A stretch of 51,726 bases of DNA from Candidatus Treponema merdequi (GTDB taxonomy: Bacteria > Spirochaetota > Spirochaetia > Treponematales > Treponemataceae): positions 1 through 51,726 of the forward strand of contig JAGHVB010000021.1 in assembly GCA_018064525.1 (NCBI GenBank), written 5' to 3'. The position numbers and the translations under genes were made by a program. Below are positions 34,030 to 41,167 of the stretch, in pieces. Under the pieces are notes generated by a model. It did not search any database, was not told the DNA's origin, and was given only the letters and a program-made list of their open reading frames with translations. Each line of letters starts with the position of its first letter. Within the stretch, counting starts at the first letter, position 1.

Positions 34030-34116
34030 GTTTTAAGCCACGGATTTCACAGATTGCACGGATTTTGATAAAAAATCTGAGTTTTGTCTGGGAAAATCTG
34101 TGGCTTATTTTTTATA
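34030..34116 (+). terminator. CACAGATT-repeat hairpin terminator (repeat copy 2)
   Basis: AAGCCACGGATTT (about 34032-34044) can pair with AAATCTGTGGCTT (about 34094-34106) apart from one G-T pair, and a T-rich stretch follows. The 5' arm contains the same CACAGATT/CACGGATT words as the copy at 11752-11786. It sits directly after the exported-protein gene and probably terminates it. Confidence 0.6.
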
Positions 34117-34136
34117 AAAAAAAGTGAAAAATCTTA

Positions 34137-34165
34137 TTGCGTACTGAGTTGTGTTGTGCTAATAT
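34137..34165 (+). promoter_or_regulatory. Promoter of the decarboxylase gene
   Basis: TTGCGT (34137-34142), a 17-base spacer and TAATAT (34160-34165) preceded by an extended TGC. The resulting leader is about 85 bases. Confidence 0.5.
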
Positions 34166-34169
34166 CGAC

Positions 34170-34229
34170 CTTACCGAAGAAATAACAGCTGCGGCTTAAA
34201 AAATAGGGCGGAAGTTTTTTGACTTTCCG
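34170..34229 (+). promoter_or_regulatory. Decarboxylase leader with two competing pairings (candidate attenuator/riboswitch)
   Basis: CGGAAG (34209-34214) can pair with upstream CTTACCG (34170-34176, one bulged A), which gives a hairpin followed directly by six T (34215-34220). It can instead pair with downstream CTTTCCG (34223-34229). The two structures exclude one another, as in terminator/antiterminator switches. The loop contains GGCTTAAAAAAT, similar to the fabF leader. The ligand, if any, is unknown. Confidence 0.4.
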
Positions 34230-34255
34230 ATGCTTTGTTTGAAGGTGGTTTTACA

Positions 34256-35434
34256 ATGTTTAACCGCGAAGACTACGTATCTGATTCTGAATGGGAACGT
34301 TTTTTGGAATTTTCAAAAGATCTTGAAACTCCAAATATCGTTATTAACTTGAATACAATCAAGAAGAACTTCATTAAGCTGCGCGATTCATTTCCATACG
34401 CAAAAATTTATTACGCAATGAAAGCAAATCCGGGTGACCCGGTTCTTGAAATGCTTGCCGAACTCGGTTCTAACTTTGACATTGCTTCACGTTATGAGCT
34501 CGACAAAATTCTTTCGTTCGGTGTAGAACCTCACCGTCTTTCTTACGGAAACACAATTAAGAAACCACGCGACATAAAATACTTTTACGAAAAAGGCGTC
34601 CGGATGTTTGCAACAGATTCAAAGGACGACTTAAAGGCAATTGCAGAAAATGCTCCGGGCTCAAAAGTTTATGTCCGTGTTCTTGTAGAAACATCACAGA
34701 CAGCAGACTGGCCTCTTTCAAGAAAGTTCGGCTGTCATCCTGATATGGCTTATGACCTTGTTGTTCTTGCCCGCGATCTCGGACTTGTTCCATATGGAAT
34801 TTCATTTCACGTCGGATCACAGCAGCGCGATATCGGTCAGTGGAACGACGCAATCGCAAAAACAAAATATCTTTTTACATCTCTCGAAGAAGAAGAGGGA
34901 ATCAAACTTTCAATGATCAACATGGGCGGCGGTTTTCCTGCAAGTTACATTGATCCGACAAACGAACTTTCAATGTACGCTTCAGAAATTACACGCTATC
35001 TTTCAGATGACTTTGGTGATGAAATTCCAGAAATCATTCTTGAACCTGGACGCTCTTTAGTAGGTGACAGTGGAATTTTAACAAGCGAAGTTATTCTGAC
35101 ATCACGAAAAAATAATACAGCACTTGCCCGCTGGGTTTATGTCGATGCCGGAAAATTCAACGGCCTCATTGAAACTCTTGATGAAGCAATCAAATATCCT
35201 ATCATCACAAATAAAGATAAACCCGGTGCAAAAGAAAGCGAAGTGATCATTGCAGGTCCGACATGTGACTCAATGGACATCATGTACGAAAATGCAAAAT
35301 ATAAACTTCCGACAAATTTAAAGTCAGGTGACAAACTCTACTGGCTTTCGACAGGCGCATACACTTCAACTTACGCATCCGTAGAATTTAACGGATTCCC
35401 TCCGCTCAAAACATATTTCATGGGTAAAAAATAA
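34256..35434 (+). CDS. Ornithine/lysine decarboxylase-like, fold type III PLP enzyme
   Basis: This 392-residue enzyme has the alanine-racemase-like fold of eukaryotic-type ODC. Visible are PLP lysine K56 (YYAMKANPG), H185 in ISFHVGSQQ, the glycine loop NMGGGFP, EPGR (263-266), the catalytic cysteine C337 in GPTCDSMD, and Y369 in STGAYT. It should decarboxylate ornithine and/or lysine to putrescine or cadaverine; the specificity is uncertain. I place the start at ATG 34256, preceded by GAAGGTGG, and not at TTG 34235. A structured leader suggests regulation by premature termination. Confidence 0.9.
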   Translation: MFNREDYVSDSEWERFLEFSKDLETPNIVINLNTIKKNFIKLRDSFPYAKIYYAMKANPGDPVLEMLAELGSNFDIASRYELDKILSFGVEPHRLSYGNTIKKPRDIKYFYEKGVRMFATDSKDDLKAIAENAPGSKVYVRVLVETSQTADWPLSRKFGCHPDMAYDLVVLARDLGLVPYGISFHVGSQQRDIGQWNDAIAKTKYLFTSLEEEEGIKLSMINMGGGFPASYIDPTNELSMYASEITRYLSDDFGDEIPEIILEPGRSLVGDSGILTSEVILTSRKNNTALARWVYVDAGKFNGLIETLDEAIKYPIITNKDKPGAKESEVIIAGPTCDSMDIMYENAKYKLPTNLKSGDKLYWLSTGAYTSTYASVEFNGFPPLKTYFMGKK

Positions 35435-35446
35435 AAGTCCGTTCAA

Positions 35447-35512
35447 AAACCTCCGGGCGTGACTCCCATGAAAAAAGTGTCGGTCGGAGATGCTCAAACT
35501 GAACTTCTATGA
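35447..35512 (-). repeat. Degenerate half copy of the long hairpin element
   Basis: This stretch aligns with the reverse complement of the right arm of the element at 35539. A GC-rich start and CTCCCATGAAAAA come first, followed by a different core. GAGATGCTCAAACTGAAC and a related tail come next. The matching second arm is absent, so it cannot fold as the complete copies do. Confidence 0.6.
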
Positions 35513-35538
35513 TAAAAACAAATGTCTTAAAAAAGAGC

Positions 35539-35670
35539 CTGGGCGCGCCGTAATGAAAAATCAGTCTGGCTGAGATTCTCAAACACAACAAGTGATTAAA
35601 TCAAGTGGAGTTTAGTTTGAGCATCTCAGCCAGACTGATTTTTCATGAGAGGCGCGTCCAGAGTTTTTTT
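35539..35670. repeat. Long hairpin element, copy 1
   Basis: A 32-base inner arm (35553-35584) pairs with 35615-35646 with a single mismatch. An outer arm CTGGGCGCGCC (35539-35549) pairs with GGCGCGTCCAG (35651-35661) including one G-T. The loop is 30 bases. Seven T follow (35664-35670), and an A-run precedes it, so it could terminate transcription in either direction. The core TCAGTCTGGC differs from copy 2 but is matched in the opposite arm. It lies between the decarboxylase gene and dus. Confidence 0.85.
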
Positions 35671-35724
35671 GAGAGGCACTGGTTTTGTGGGCAGACAGGG
35701 GTTTTTAGCGGAAGTTATTTGTGT

Positions 35725-35730
35725 TATACT
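35725..35730 (+). promoter_or_regulatory. -10 box upstream of dus
   Basis: TATACT within GTTATACT lies 32 bases before the TTG start; the -35 region is weak. GGGGGC serves as the likely ribosome binding site. Confidence 0.35.
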
Positions 35731-35762
35731 GACGACACATTCGTATTGGCGCGGGGGCATAT

Positions 35763-36758
35763 TTGAATAATCTTTATCATTCTGTACAAATCGGAAAACT
35801 TTCTCTTGATGGAAATCTTTTTCTGGCGCCTGTTGCAGGTTATTCTGACAGGGCGTTCCGCTCACTCTGTATCCGGGGTGGAAGTAATTTTGAATATACT
35901 GAAATGGTCAGTGCAGAAGCCCTTACAAGACGAAATTCCAAAACACAGGAAATAATGAAAGCTGCTCCGAATGAAAAAAAATATGCAGTTCAGATTTTTG
36001 GTGGAACTCCACAGGTAATGTATGATGCAGCAGCTCTTGTTCTTGAACAGACTGAAGCAAGCTGTATTGATATCAACTGCGGATGTCCTGTTCCGAAAGT
36101 TGTAAAGACAGGAGCGGGATCAAGTCTGACCCGTGATGTTGACCGTCTTTATGATATCGTTTCGAGCGTTGTAAAAGCAGTTAAAGACAAGGGCAGTGAA
36201 ATTCCAGTTACAGTAAAAATCAGAAGCGGATGGGACCAGCTTCACATAACTTTTCGCGAGGCTGCAGAAAAAGCAATCGCTGCGGGAGCCAGTGCTATCA
36301 CGATGCATCCGAGAACTCGTGCTCAGGGTTATGAAGGCCGTTCAAACTGGGATTATTTAAAAGAGCTTGTGGAACTTGTAAATCACCGCGTTCCTGTTTT
36401 TGGATCAGGAGATATTTTCAAACCTGAAGATGCAAAAAAAATGATTGAGCAGACAGGAGTCGACGGAGTGATGTTTGCCCGTGGCGCAATGGGACAGCCT
36501 TTCATCTTTCGTCAGACCCGCGAACTTTTAGAAACCGGAACATATTCTGATATCGATCCGAAAGAAAGAATAACTGCAGCTTTTTCAGAACTCGATGTGT
36601 TAATCGAAGACCGTGGTGAAAGTGCCGCGTGCAAGGACATGCGAAAAAGATTCTGTGCATATTCAAAAGGTTTAAACGGCGGCGCCGCTATGCGTCTTGA
36701 TATTGTCCACAGCGAAACCCGCGCCGATTACGAAAAAATCTTCGAAGCGTATATCTGA
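35763..36758 (+). CDS. dus: tRNA-dihydrouridine synthase (DusB/NifR3-like)
   Basis: This 331-residue FMN enzyme reduces uridine to dihydrouridine in tRNA D-loops. Seen are LAPVAGYSDRAFR near the N-terminus, YAVQIFGG, the catalytic cysteine region DINCGCPVPKVVKTGAGSSL (second Cys of CGCP), TVKIRSGW, ITMHPRTRAQGYEGRSNW and VFGSGDI, then GVMFARGAMGQPFIF. The only start in register near the N-terminus is TTG 35763, following GCGGGGGC. The gene is flanked on both sides by copies of the long hairpin element. Confidence 0.93.
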   Translation: MNNLYHSVQIGKLSLDGNLFLAPVAGYSDRAFRSLCIRGGSNFEYTEMVSAEALTRRNSKTQEIMKAAPNEKKYAVQIFGGTPQVMYDAAALVLEQTEASCIDINCGCPVPKVVKTGAGSSLTRDVDRLYDIVSSVVKAVKDKGSEIPVTVKIRSGWDQLHITFREAAEKAIAAGASAITMHPRTRAQGYEGRSNWDYLKELVELVNHRVPVFGSGDIFKPEDAKKMIEQTGVDGVMFARGAMGQPFIFRQTRELLETGTYSDIDPKERITAAFSELDVLIEDRGESAACKDMRKRFCAYSKGLNGGAAMRLDIVHSETRADYEKIFEAYI

Positions 36759-36780
36759 AAAAAAGTTCCCTTAAAAGACC

Positions 36781-36910
36781 CGTCCGCGCCGTAATGAAAA
36801 ATCCCTTTTGCTGAGATTCTCAAACACAACAAGTTATTAACTCAAGTGAAATTTAGTTTGAGTATCGAAGCAAAAGGGATTTTTCATGGGAGGCGTGGAC
36901 GAGTTTTTTT
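36781..36910. repeat. Long hairpin element, copy 2
   Basis: The architecture matches copy 1: outer arms CGTCCGCGCC (36781-36790) / GGCGTGGACG (36892-36901), inner arms 36794-36825 / 36856-36887, a loop of nearly identical sequence, and T7 (36904-36910). The core here is TCCCTTTTGC paired with GCAAAAGGGA. The core differs from copy 1 on both arms, so pairing is preserved. It sits between the convergent dus and tatD genes and can serve as a bidirectional terminator. Confidence 0.85.
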
Positions 36911-36930
36911 GCTGAGATTTTTTTACAGGT

Positions 36931-37710
36931 CTACGCTTCTGGTAATTTGAATACTTTGCAGCTGTTTTTCCATAACTGGACGCTGAGTTCTTCTAAGTCC
37001 ATGTCCAGGAATTCGGCAAGGAACTTTGCTGTTGACGGTAAATATGCAGGCATTGTTCTTTTCTTTTCGCGGAATTCTGACGGAATCATGAACGGGCTTT
37101 CTGTTTCGATGAGGATTCGGTCGAGAGGAAGAACGCCGACAGTGTCATGAAGGTTTCTTGCGTTTCGGTATGTGAGGTTTCCGGCAAAAGAGAAGTAAAT
37201 GTTCATGTCGAGACATTTTTTTGCATATTCGGCATCTTCTGAGTAACAGTGCAGGATTGCGCCTGAATCTGGAATTCTCTGTGATAAAATGTCAAAAACG
37301 TCTTTTCCGGCATCACGATTGTGAATGATCACCGGAAGGTTATGCTTTTGGGCAAGTTCCAGCTGCCCGATAAAAAGTTCTATTTGTGAATTTTTATCGC
37401 CAAACTGCTTGTAATAATCGAGTCCGCATTCACCGACAGCAACGACATTCGGGAGTTTAAGGTTTTCTTCGATAGTTTTGAGGTATTGAGGCCCCGGATT
37501 TGTAACTTCAGAAGGAGCTACTCCGCATGCGTGGTATACTCCCGGAATGTTTTTAATTGCAGGATATACTTTTGCAAAATCGTGGAGACTGTTATTAATA
37601 CTGACAATTCGCTTTACTCCAGCCTGACGGGCCTGCTGAATAACGCGTAATTGCTCTATAGGATCATCGTAAATAAGTCCGATGTGGGCATGAGTATCAA
37701 AAAATTGCAT
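36931..37710 (-). CDS. tatD: TatD-family metal-dependent hydrolase (DNase)
   Basis: This 259-residue TIM-barrel protein has metal ligands H7 and H9 (DTHAHIG), E94 (VGECGLDYY), H130 (IIHNRD) and H154 (LHCYS). The usual final aspartate of the ETDSP motif is glutamate here (IETESPFM, E204). TatD enzymes are 3'-5' exonucleases or deoxyribonucleases linked to DNA repair and quality control. The gene is monocistronic, with a GAGAG ribosome binding site. Confidence 0.92.
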   Translation of the reverse strand: MQFFDTHAHIGLIYDDPIEQLRVIQQARQAGVKRIVSINNSLHDFAKVYPAIKNIPGVYHACGVAPSEVTNPGPQYLKTIEENLKLPNVVAVGECGLDYYKQFGDKNSQIELFIGQLELAQKHNLPVIIHNRDAGKDVFDILSQRIPDSGAILHCYSEDAEYAKKCLDMNIYFSFAGNLTYRNARNLHDTVGVLPLDRILIETESPFMIPSEFREKKRTMPAYLPSTAKFLAEFLDMDLEELSVQLWKNSCKVFKLPEA

Positions 37711-37859
37711 GGCTTTTCTCTCAAAAAATGATTAGAAACGATATAGTTTTTTAATAATTAAAAACTAAACTTTAACTACTATTAAAGATAACACGATAAA
37801 TTATAACCGTCAACAAAAAAATACACTTAACAACTTTTTTAAAGAAAGACTTGAATCAT
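37711..37859. other. AT-rich divergent intergenic region between tatD and the M23 operon
   Basis: Very AT-rich sequence with several A- and T-runs and no coding frame. It holds the start region of tatD on the left and leads into the strong M23 promoter on the right. No clear operator or RNA structure was seen. Confidence 0.5.
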
Positions 37860-37889
37860 TTGACACTATTTTATCATACATGCTATAAT
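37860..37889 (+). promoter_or_regulatory. Strong promoter of the M23-bactofilin operon
   Basis: Consensus TTGACA (37860-37865), an 18-base spacer and consensus TATAAT (37884-37889) with an extended TGC element. This is the best promoter in the window. Confidence 0.8.
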
Positions 37890-37911
37890 TTTTGCAAAAT
37901 GGAGAAAAAAA

Positions 37912-38928
37912 GTGGGCAGGCGAAGAAATATAATGAGAAACTCAGTTAATCATTTTTCAAGTTCTTCTAAAAATAATGTTCTCAAAAAAACCGGAAACTT
38001 CTTTAAGAATGTTTTCCATGTATTTGATAATAAACTTACAATCATGATCGTTCCTCATGAAAAGGGAAAGGTTGTAAATTTTCAGACTAATGTACTCGCG
38101 ATGTCTCTTGCTGTTATTGTAGCTGCAGGAATTTTATTTTCTTTCATTTTCTTTAACAAACATGCTATTGCATCGAGTGCAGAAATTGACAGACTGTATG
38201 CAGAAAACAGACAGACAATGGCAAGCCTTGATGAACTTCGTGATGAAAACAATAATCTTTTGCAGACAGCAAAAAGATTCCAGTCATCACTTTCTCAGAG
38301 CCTCAGACTTTTAGGAATTGAATCAGAAGCAAGTACTGCAAATTCCAATTTAAATAATTCAGACCTTAATTCTCTTTTTTCAACAGAAGAACTTGCTGCA
38401 GGTTCCATCAGAGAAACAGCAGACATCAGACAGCTTACTTCTTACCTCGAAGGAGCAGTCCAGCCGATTGAACAGATTGGAAAGATGCTCGAAACTCAGA
38501 ACTCTCTTTTTTCTGACATTCCGTCTATCTGGCCTGTCCGTTCACCACAGCTTCACGTATCAATGGCATTTGGTCCGACAATTCATCCTATTACAGGACA
38601 GTGGTATATTCACAAAGGAATCGATATGTCGACATGGCGTTCCGGTGACCCGATTTATGTAACAGCAAACGGTCAGGTTGTAAATGTCGGATATGACAGC
38701 GGTTACGGTAACAACGTTGTAGTAAAACACAAACATGGTATTTATACCCGTTATGCACATATGAATACAGTTCATGTTCAGAAAGGAGAATTTATTTCTC
38801 AGTATCAGCAGATTGGTACTATCGGTAACACTGGTGTTACAACTGGACCTCACCTGCATTACGAAGTTCACATTGGTTCTGATGTTGTTGATCCAATGAA
38901 ATATCTTAATATCAAGGTTTCAAAATAA
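37912..38928 (+). CDS. M23 (LytM-type) peptidoglycan peptidase, membrane-anchored
   Basis: This 338-residue protein has a basic N-terminus, one membrane segment (about 60-82), a coiled-coil stalk (about 90-130) and a C-terminal M23 domain. Zinc and catalytic residues are H234 and D238 (IHKGIDMS), H283 (RYAHM) and H314/H316 (GPHLHYE), all intact, so it should cut peptide cross-links in peptidoglycan. I use GTG 37912, preceded by GGAG at eight bases; ATG 37933 is an alternative. Its stop overlaps the bactofilin start by one base. M23-bactofilin pairs control cell shape in other bacteria. Confidence 0.92.
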   Translation: MGRRRNIMRNSVNHFSSSSKNNVLKKTGNFFKNVFHVFDNKLTIMIVPHEKGKVVNFQTNVLAMSLAVIVAAGILFSFIFFNKHAIASSAEIDRLYAENRQTMASLDELRDENNNLLQTAKRFQSSLSQSLRLLGIESEASTANSNLNNSDLNSLFSTEELAAGSIRETADIRQLTSYLEGAVQPIEQIGKMLETQNSLFSDIPSIWPVRSPQLHVSMAFGPTIHPITGQWYIHKGIDMSTWRSGDPIYVTANGQVVNVGYDSGYGNNVVVKHKHGIYTRYAHMNTVHVQKGEFISQYQQIGTIGNTGVTTGPHLHYEVHIGSDVVDPMKYLNIKVSK

Positions 38929-39341
38929 TGGCTTCAAACGTAGATGATTTTTCGATGAACACAATGATCAGTATGGGTTCTGCTTTTTCGGGAGATCTTC
39001 GTGTTTCTGGTGGAATGATTGTAGAAGGCGATATTGACGGTAATATCGAAACAAGCGGAAATATAATCATCGGAGATAAAGCCAGAGTAAGAGGAAATAT
39101 TGCAGCACGCGCTGCGACTGTCCGCGGAATTGTTATCGGTGATATTGTCGCACCAGAAAGCATAAAATTAAATTCCACTTCAACAGTAATTGGAGATGTT
39201 GCAACACACAGACTTCAGGTAGAAGACAAAGTTGTTCTTCACGGAAACTGTATTTCAATTCCAGATGAAGAGCGTTATGAAAAAGAAACCCTCGCACAGA
39301 GTCAGTCAAAAGGAATAAGGAATAAGGCTATAATAAAATGA
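38928..39341 (+). CDS. Bactofilin
   Basis: This 137-residue protein contains the bactofilin beta-helix core (about 18-115) with the regular six-residue turns (GDLRVSGGMIVEGDIDGNIE). Short disordered ends flank it. Bactofilins polymerise without nucleotide and localise envelope enzymes. Overlap with the M23 gene (TAATG) and with the downstream YaaR-like gene (four bases) indicates tight co-translation, so the scaffold and the hydrolase probably work together on cell shape or envelope structure. Confidence 0.93.
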   Translation: MASNVDDFSMNTMISMGSAFSGDLRVSGGMIVEGDIDGNIETSGNIIIGDKARVRGNIAARAATVRGIVIGDIVAPESIKLNSTSTVIGDVATHRLQVEDKVVLHGNCISIPDEERYEKETLAQSQSKGIRNKAIIK

Positions 39342-39874
39342 ATTCCGTAGATGCGACTTCCGGATCACTTTATTTTGCAGCTGCAGCAAGTGCTGCTCAG
39401 AATCAGGCTGCACGCGAGACTCAGAAACAGAACGAACAGAAAAAAATTTCAAAAGGGTTTTCATCCCTTGTTAAAGATAAACAGAAAGAACAGGAACTTG
39501 TATCGCAGGGACTTCCTCCTGAGATTTCGGGAATGTCGATGGACGATGCAGTTGATTTCTTAAAGGATGAACTCGATATGGCCGGGGACGATTTAGGTTT
39601 GAACGCAACTCCCCAGGCTTTTGACAGGTACAAGAAGGCCGTTGGCCAGTTTATTAAATTCTTTGCGCTTAATAACTATACGATTGAGATACACAAGCGT
39701 TTTGGCCGTACAAGAAATGGAAAGCCTGTAAAGCCGGCTATTCAGGTTACTGCAATTAATAAGCAGCTTGAACAGCTTGAACACGACCTGTGGTATAATC
39801 ATCTTGATAAGCTTAAGCTTCTTGATAAGGTTCATGAAATTACCGGACTTGTTATTGATTTGCTTGCAGCTTAA
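39338..39874 (+). CDS. YaaR-family protein (DUF327)
   Basis: This 178-residue protein has a low-complexity Ala/Gln/Lys-rich N-terminus and a conserved helical C-terminal domain (about 60-178, e.g. VGQFIKFFALNNYTIEIHKRF). This matches the YaaR family, whose genes sit with ricT/yaaT in Firmicutes as well. Its biochemical role is unknown. The start overlaps the bactofilin gene by four bases, and the ricT-like gene follows after 26 bases. Confidence 0.82.
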   Translation: MNSVDATSGSLYFAAAASAAQNQAARETQKQNEQKKISKGFSSLVKDKQKEQELVSQGLPPEISGMSMDDAVDFLKDELDMAGDDLGLNATPQAFDRYKKAVGQFIKFFALNNYTIEIHKRFGRTRNGKPVKPAIQVTAINKQLEQLEHDLWYNHLDKLKLLDKVHEITGLVIDLLAA

Positions 39875-39900
39875 AAGTATAGTTTATATGGAACTTATAA

Positions 39901-40830
39901 ATGAGTGATATTTTTGAAAACGATATAGACTCAGAAAATGATCTTTCTAGTCTTGAAGATAACGAAAGAAGTGACTTTGCAGAAGAAAGTCAGAATTATG
40001 TCTACAAACAGCCTCTCTACAGATTAAAGCTTGAATATTCATGCGAAGGGCTTTATGCAAATGTCGATGATGATTCTTCTCTGGAATTGAATGCCGGCGA
40101 CTTTGTAATTGTTCCGACAAGATACGGAAAAGATCTTGCACTTGTTTTAGGCCGTGCAACAACTCCTGTCGGAATTAAACCGGACGATGTAGTAATCATT
40201 GACCGAAAGGCAACAAAAGAAGATTTAAAAAAAGCAGAAGACATGAAACAGAAAGAAGCTGATGCTTTTAAGATTTTCAAAGAAAAAGTTGCATATCATA
40301 AACTTGAAATGAAGCTTATTTCTACTCACTTTCTTGTTGATGAACAGAAAGCTCTTTTCTTTTTCTCTGCAGAAAACCGCGTTGACTTTCGCGAACTTGT
40401 AAAAGATTTAGTAAGCGTTTTTAAGATGCGAATTGAACTTCGTCAGGTTGGTGTAAGAGATGAATCCAGAATTACAGGCGGACTTGGGGTGTGCGGCCGT
40501 CCATACTGCTGCCACGCTGTATCAGATAAGCTCAGACCGGTTTCAATCCGAATGGCAAAAGACCAGAATCTTTCCCTTAATTCCATGAAAATTTCCGGCC
40601 AGTGTGGAAGACTTTTGTGCTGCCTTTCTTACGAATTTGATTTTTATTCAGAAGCCCGTAAAAAACTTCCTTCTGAAGGTCTTCACATTTTTTACGACGG
40701 AACAAATTTCAGAATTACCGAAATTAATCCTCTCACTTCGATGATAAAGATGATGGGAGACGACGGAAGACTTATCGAAGTAAATTCCAGCCGTTTTGTA
40801 AAAGAAAACGGAAGATGGCGGATTAACTGA
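39901..40830 (+). CDS. ricT: PSP1-domain protein, RicT/YaaT-like
   Basis: This 309-residue cytoplasmic protein contains the PSP1 domain with two conserved cysteine clusters: C198, C203, C204 (CGRPYCC) and C235, C240, C241 (CGRLLCC). In B. subtilis RicT belongs to the Fe-S-containing RicAFT (Y-complex) that stimulates RNase Y-dependent RNA maturation. The extra acidic N-terminus (about 1-35) is unusual. It is the last gene of the M23-bactofilin-YaaR run and is followed by a strong terminator. Confidence 0.9.
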   Translation: MSDIFENDIDSENDLSSLEDNERSDFAEESQNYVYKQPLYRLKLEYSCEGLYANVDDDSSLELNAGDFVIVPTRYGKDLALVLGRATTPVGIKPDDVVIIDRKATKEDLKKAEDMKQKEADAFKIFKEKVAYHKLEMKLISTHFLVDEQKALFFFSAENRVDFRELVKDLVSVFKMRIELRQVGVRDESRITGGLGVCGRPYCCHAVSDKLRPVSIRMAKDQNLSLNSMKISGQCGRLLCCLSYEFDFYSEARKKLPSEGLHIFYDGTNFRITEINPLTSMIKMMGDDGRLIEVNSSRFVKENGRWRIN

Positions 40831-40873
40831 GTTTTACCTTTAATCAGTCAGAATATATTTAATATTTTTGCAG

Positions 40874-40910
40874 ATGCGGAATGGTTTTTAAGCTGTTCCG
40901 CATTTTTTTT
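40874..40910 (+). terminator. Rho-independent terminator after ricT
   Basis: ATGCGGAA (40874-40881) pairs with TTCCGCAT (40896-40903), followed by eight T (40903-40910). Confidence 0.9.
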
Positions 40911-40920
40911 GCGAATTTCT

Positions 40921-40949
40921 TTGCTTTTTGGGGATTTCAATAGTATACT
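40921..40949 (+). promoter_or_regulatory. Candidate promoter of the Ig-like lipoprotein pair
   Basis: TTGCTT (40921-40926), a 17-base spacer and TATACT (40944-40949). The implied leader of about 210 bases is unusually long for this window. Confidence 0.45.
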
Positions 40950-40955
40950 TTTAAA

Positions 40956-41167
40956 TGATATCTCTATTTTCTCTACACAGTTCTGCTTAAGAGATGATTT
41001 AATCAAGTGGGTTTTTCAGTTTATTTCTTCAAAATCGTTTAAAATTGGATATTTTAAACATATTTTTCTATTTTAAATTAAATAAATTAGAGAATTTTTC
41101 CGAGAATCAACGCGGAGAAATGTTTGTTTTTTTTATTTTGAAAGTTTTTATGAAGAGGTAACGGCGT
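40956..41167 (+). other. Long AT-rich leader of the first Ig-like lipoprotein gene
   Basis: There is no gene in this stretch. A segment at 40994-41022 (GATTTAATCAAGTGGG then CAGTTT) resembles the loop of the long hairpin element and may be a remnant. The rest shows no clear structure except the ribosome binding site GAAGAGG ahead of the ATG. Confidence 0.35.

Noticed and set aside
35539-36910. The two hairpin elements as ends of one composite transposon carrying dus
   Set aside because: Each copy is a complete hairpin in the same orientation, no transposase is present, and dus is a housekeeping gene.
37899-37950. ATG at 37899 as the M23 gene start
   Set aside because: It is out of frame with the peptidase and stops after about 16 codons; its GGAG serves as ribosome binding site for GTG 37912.
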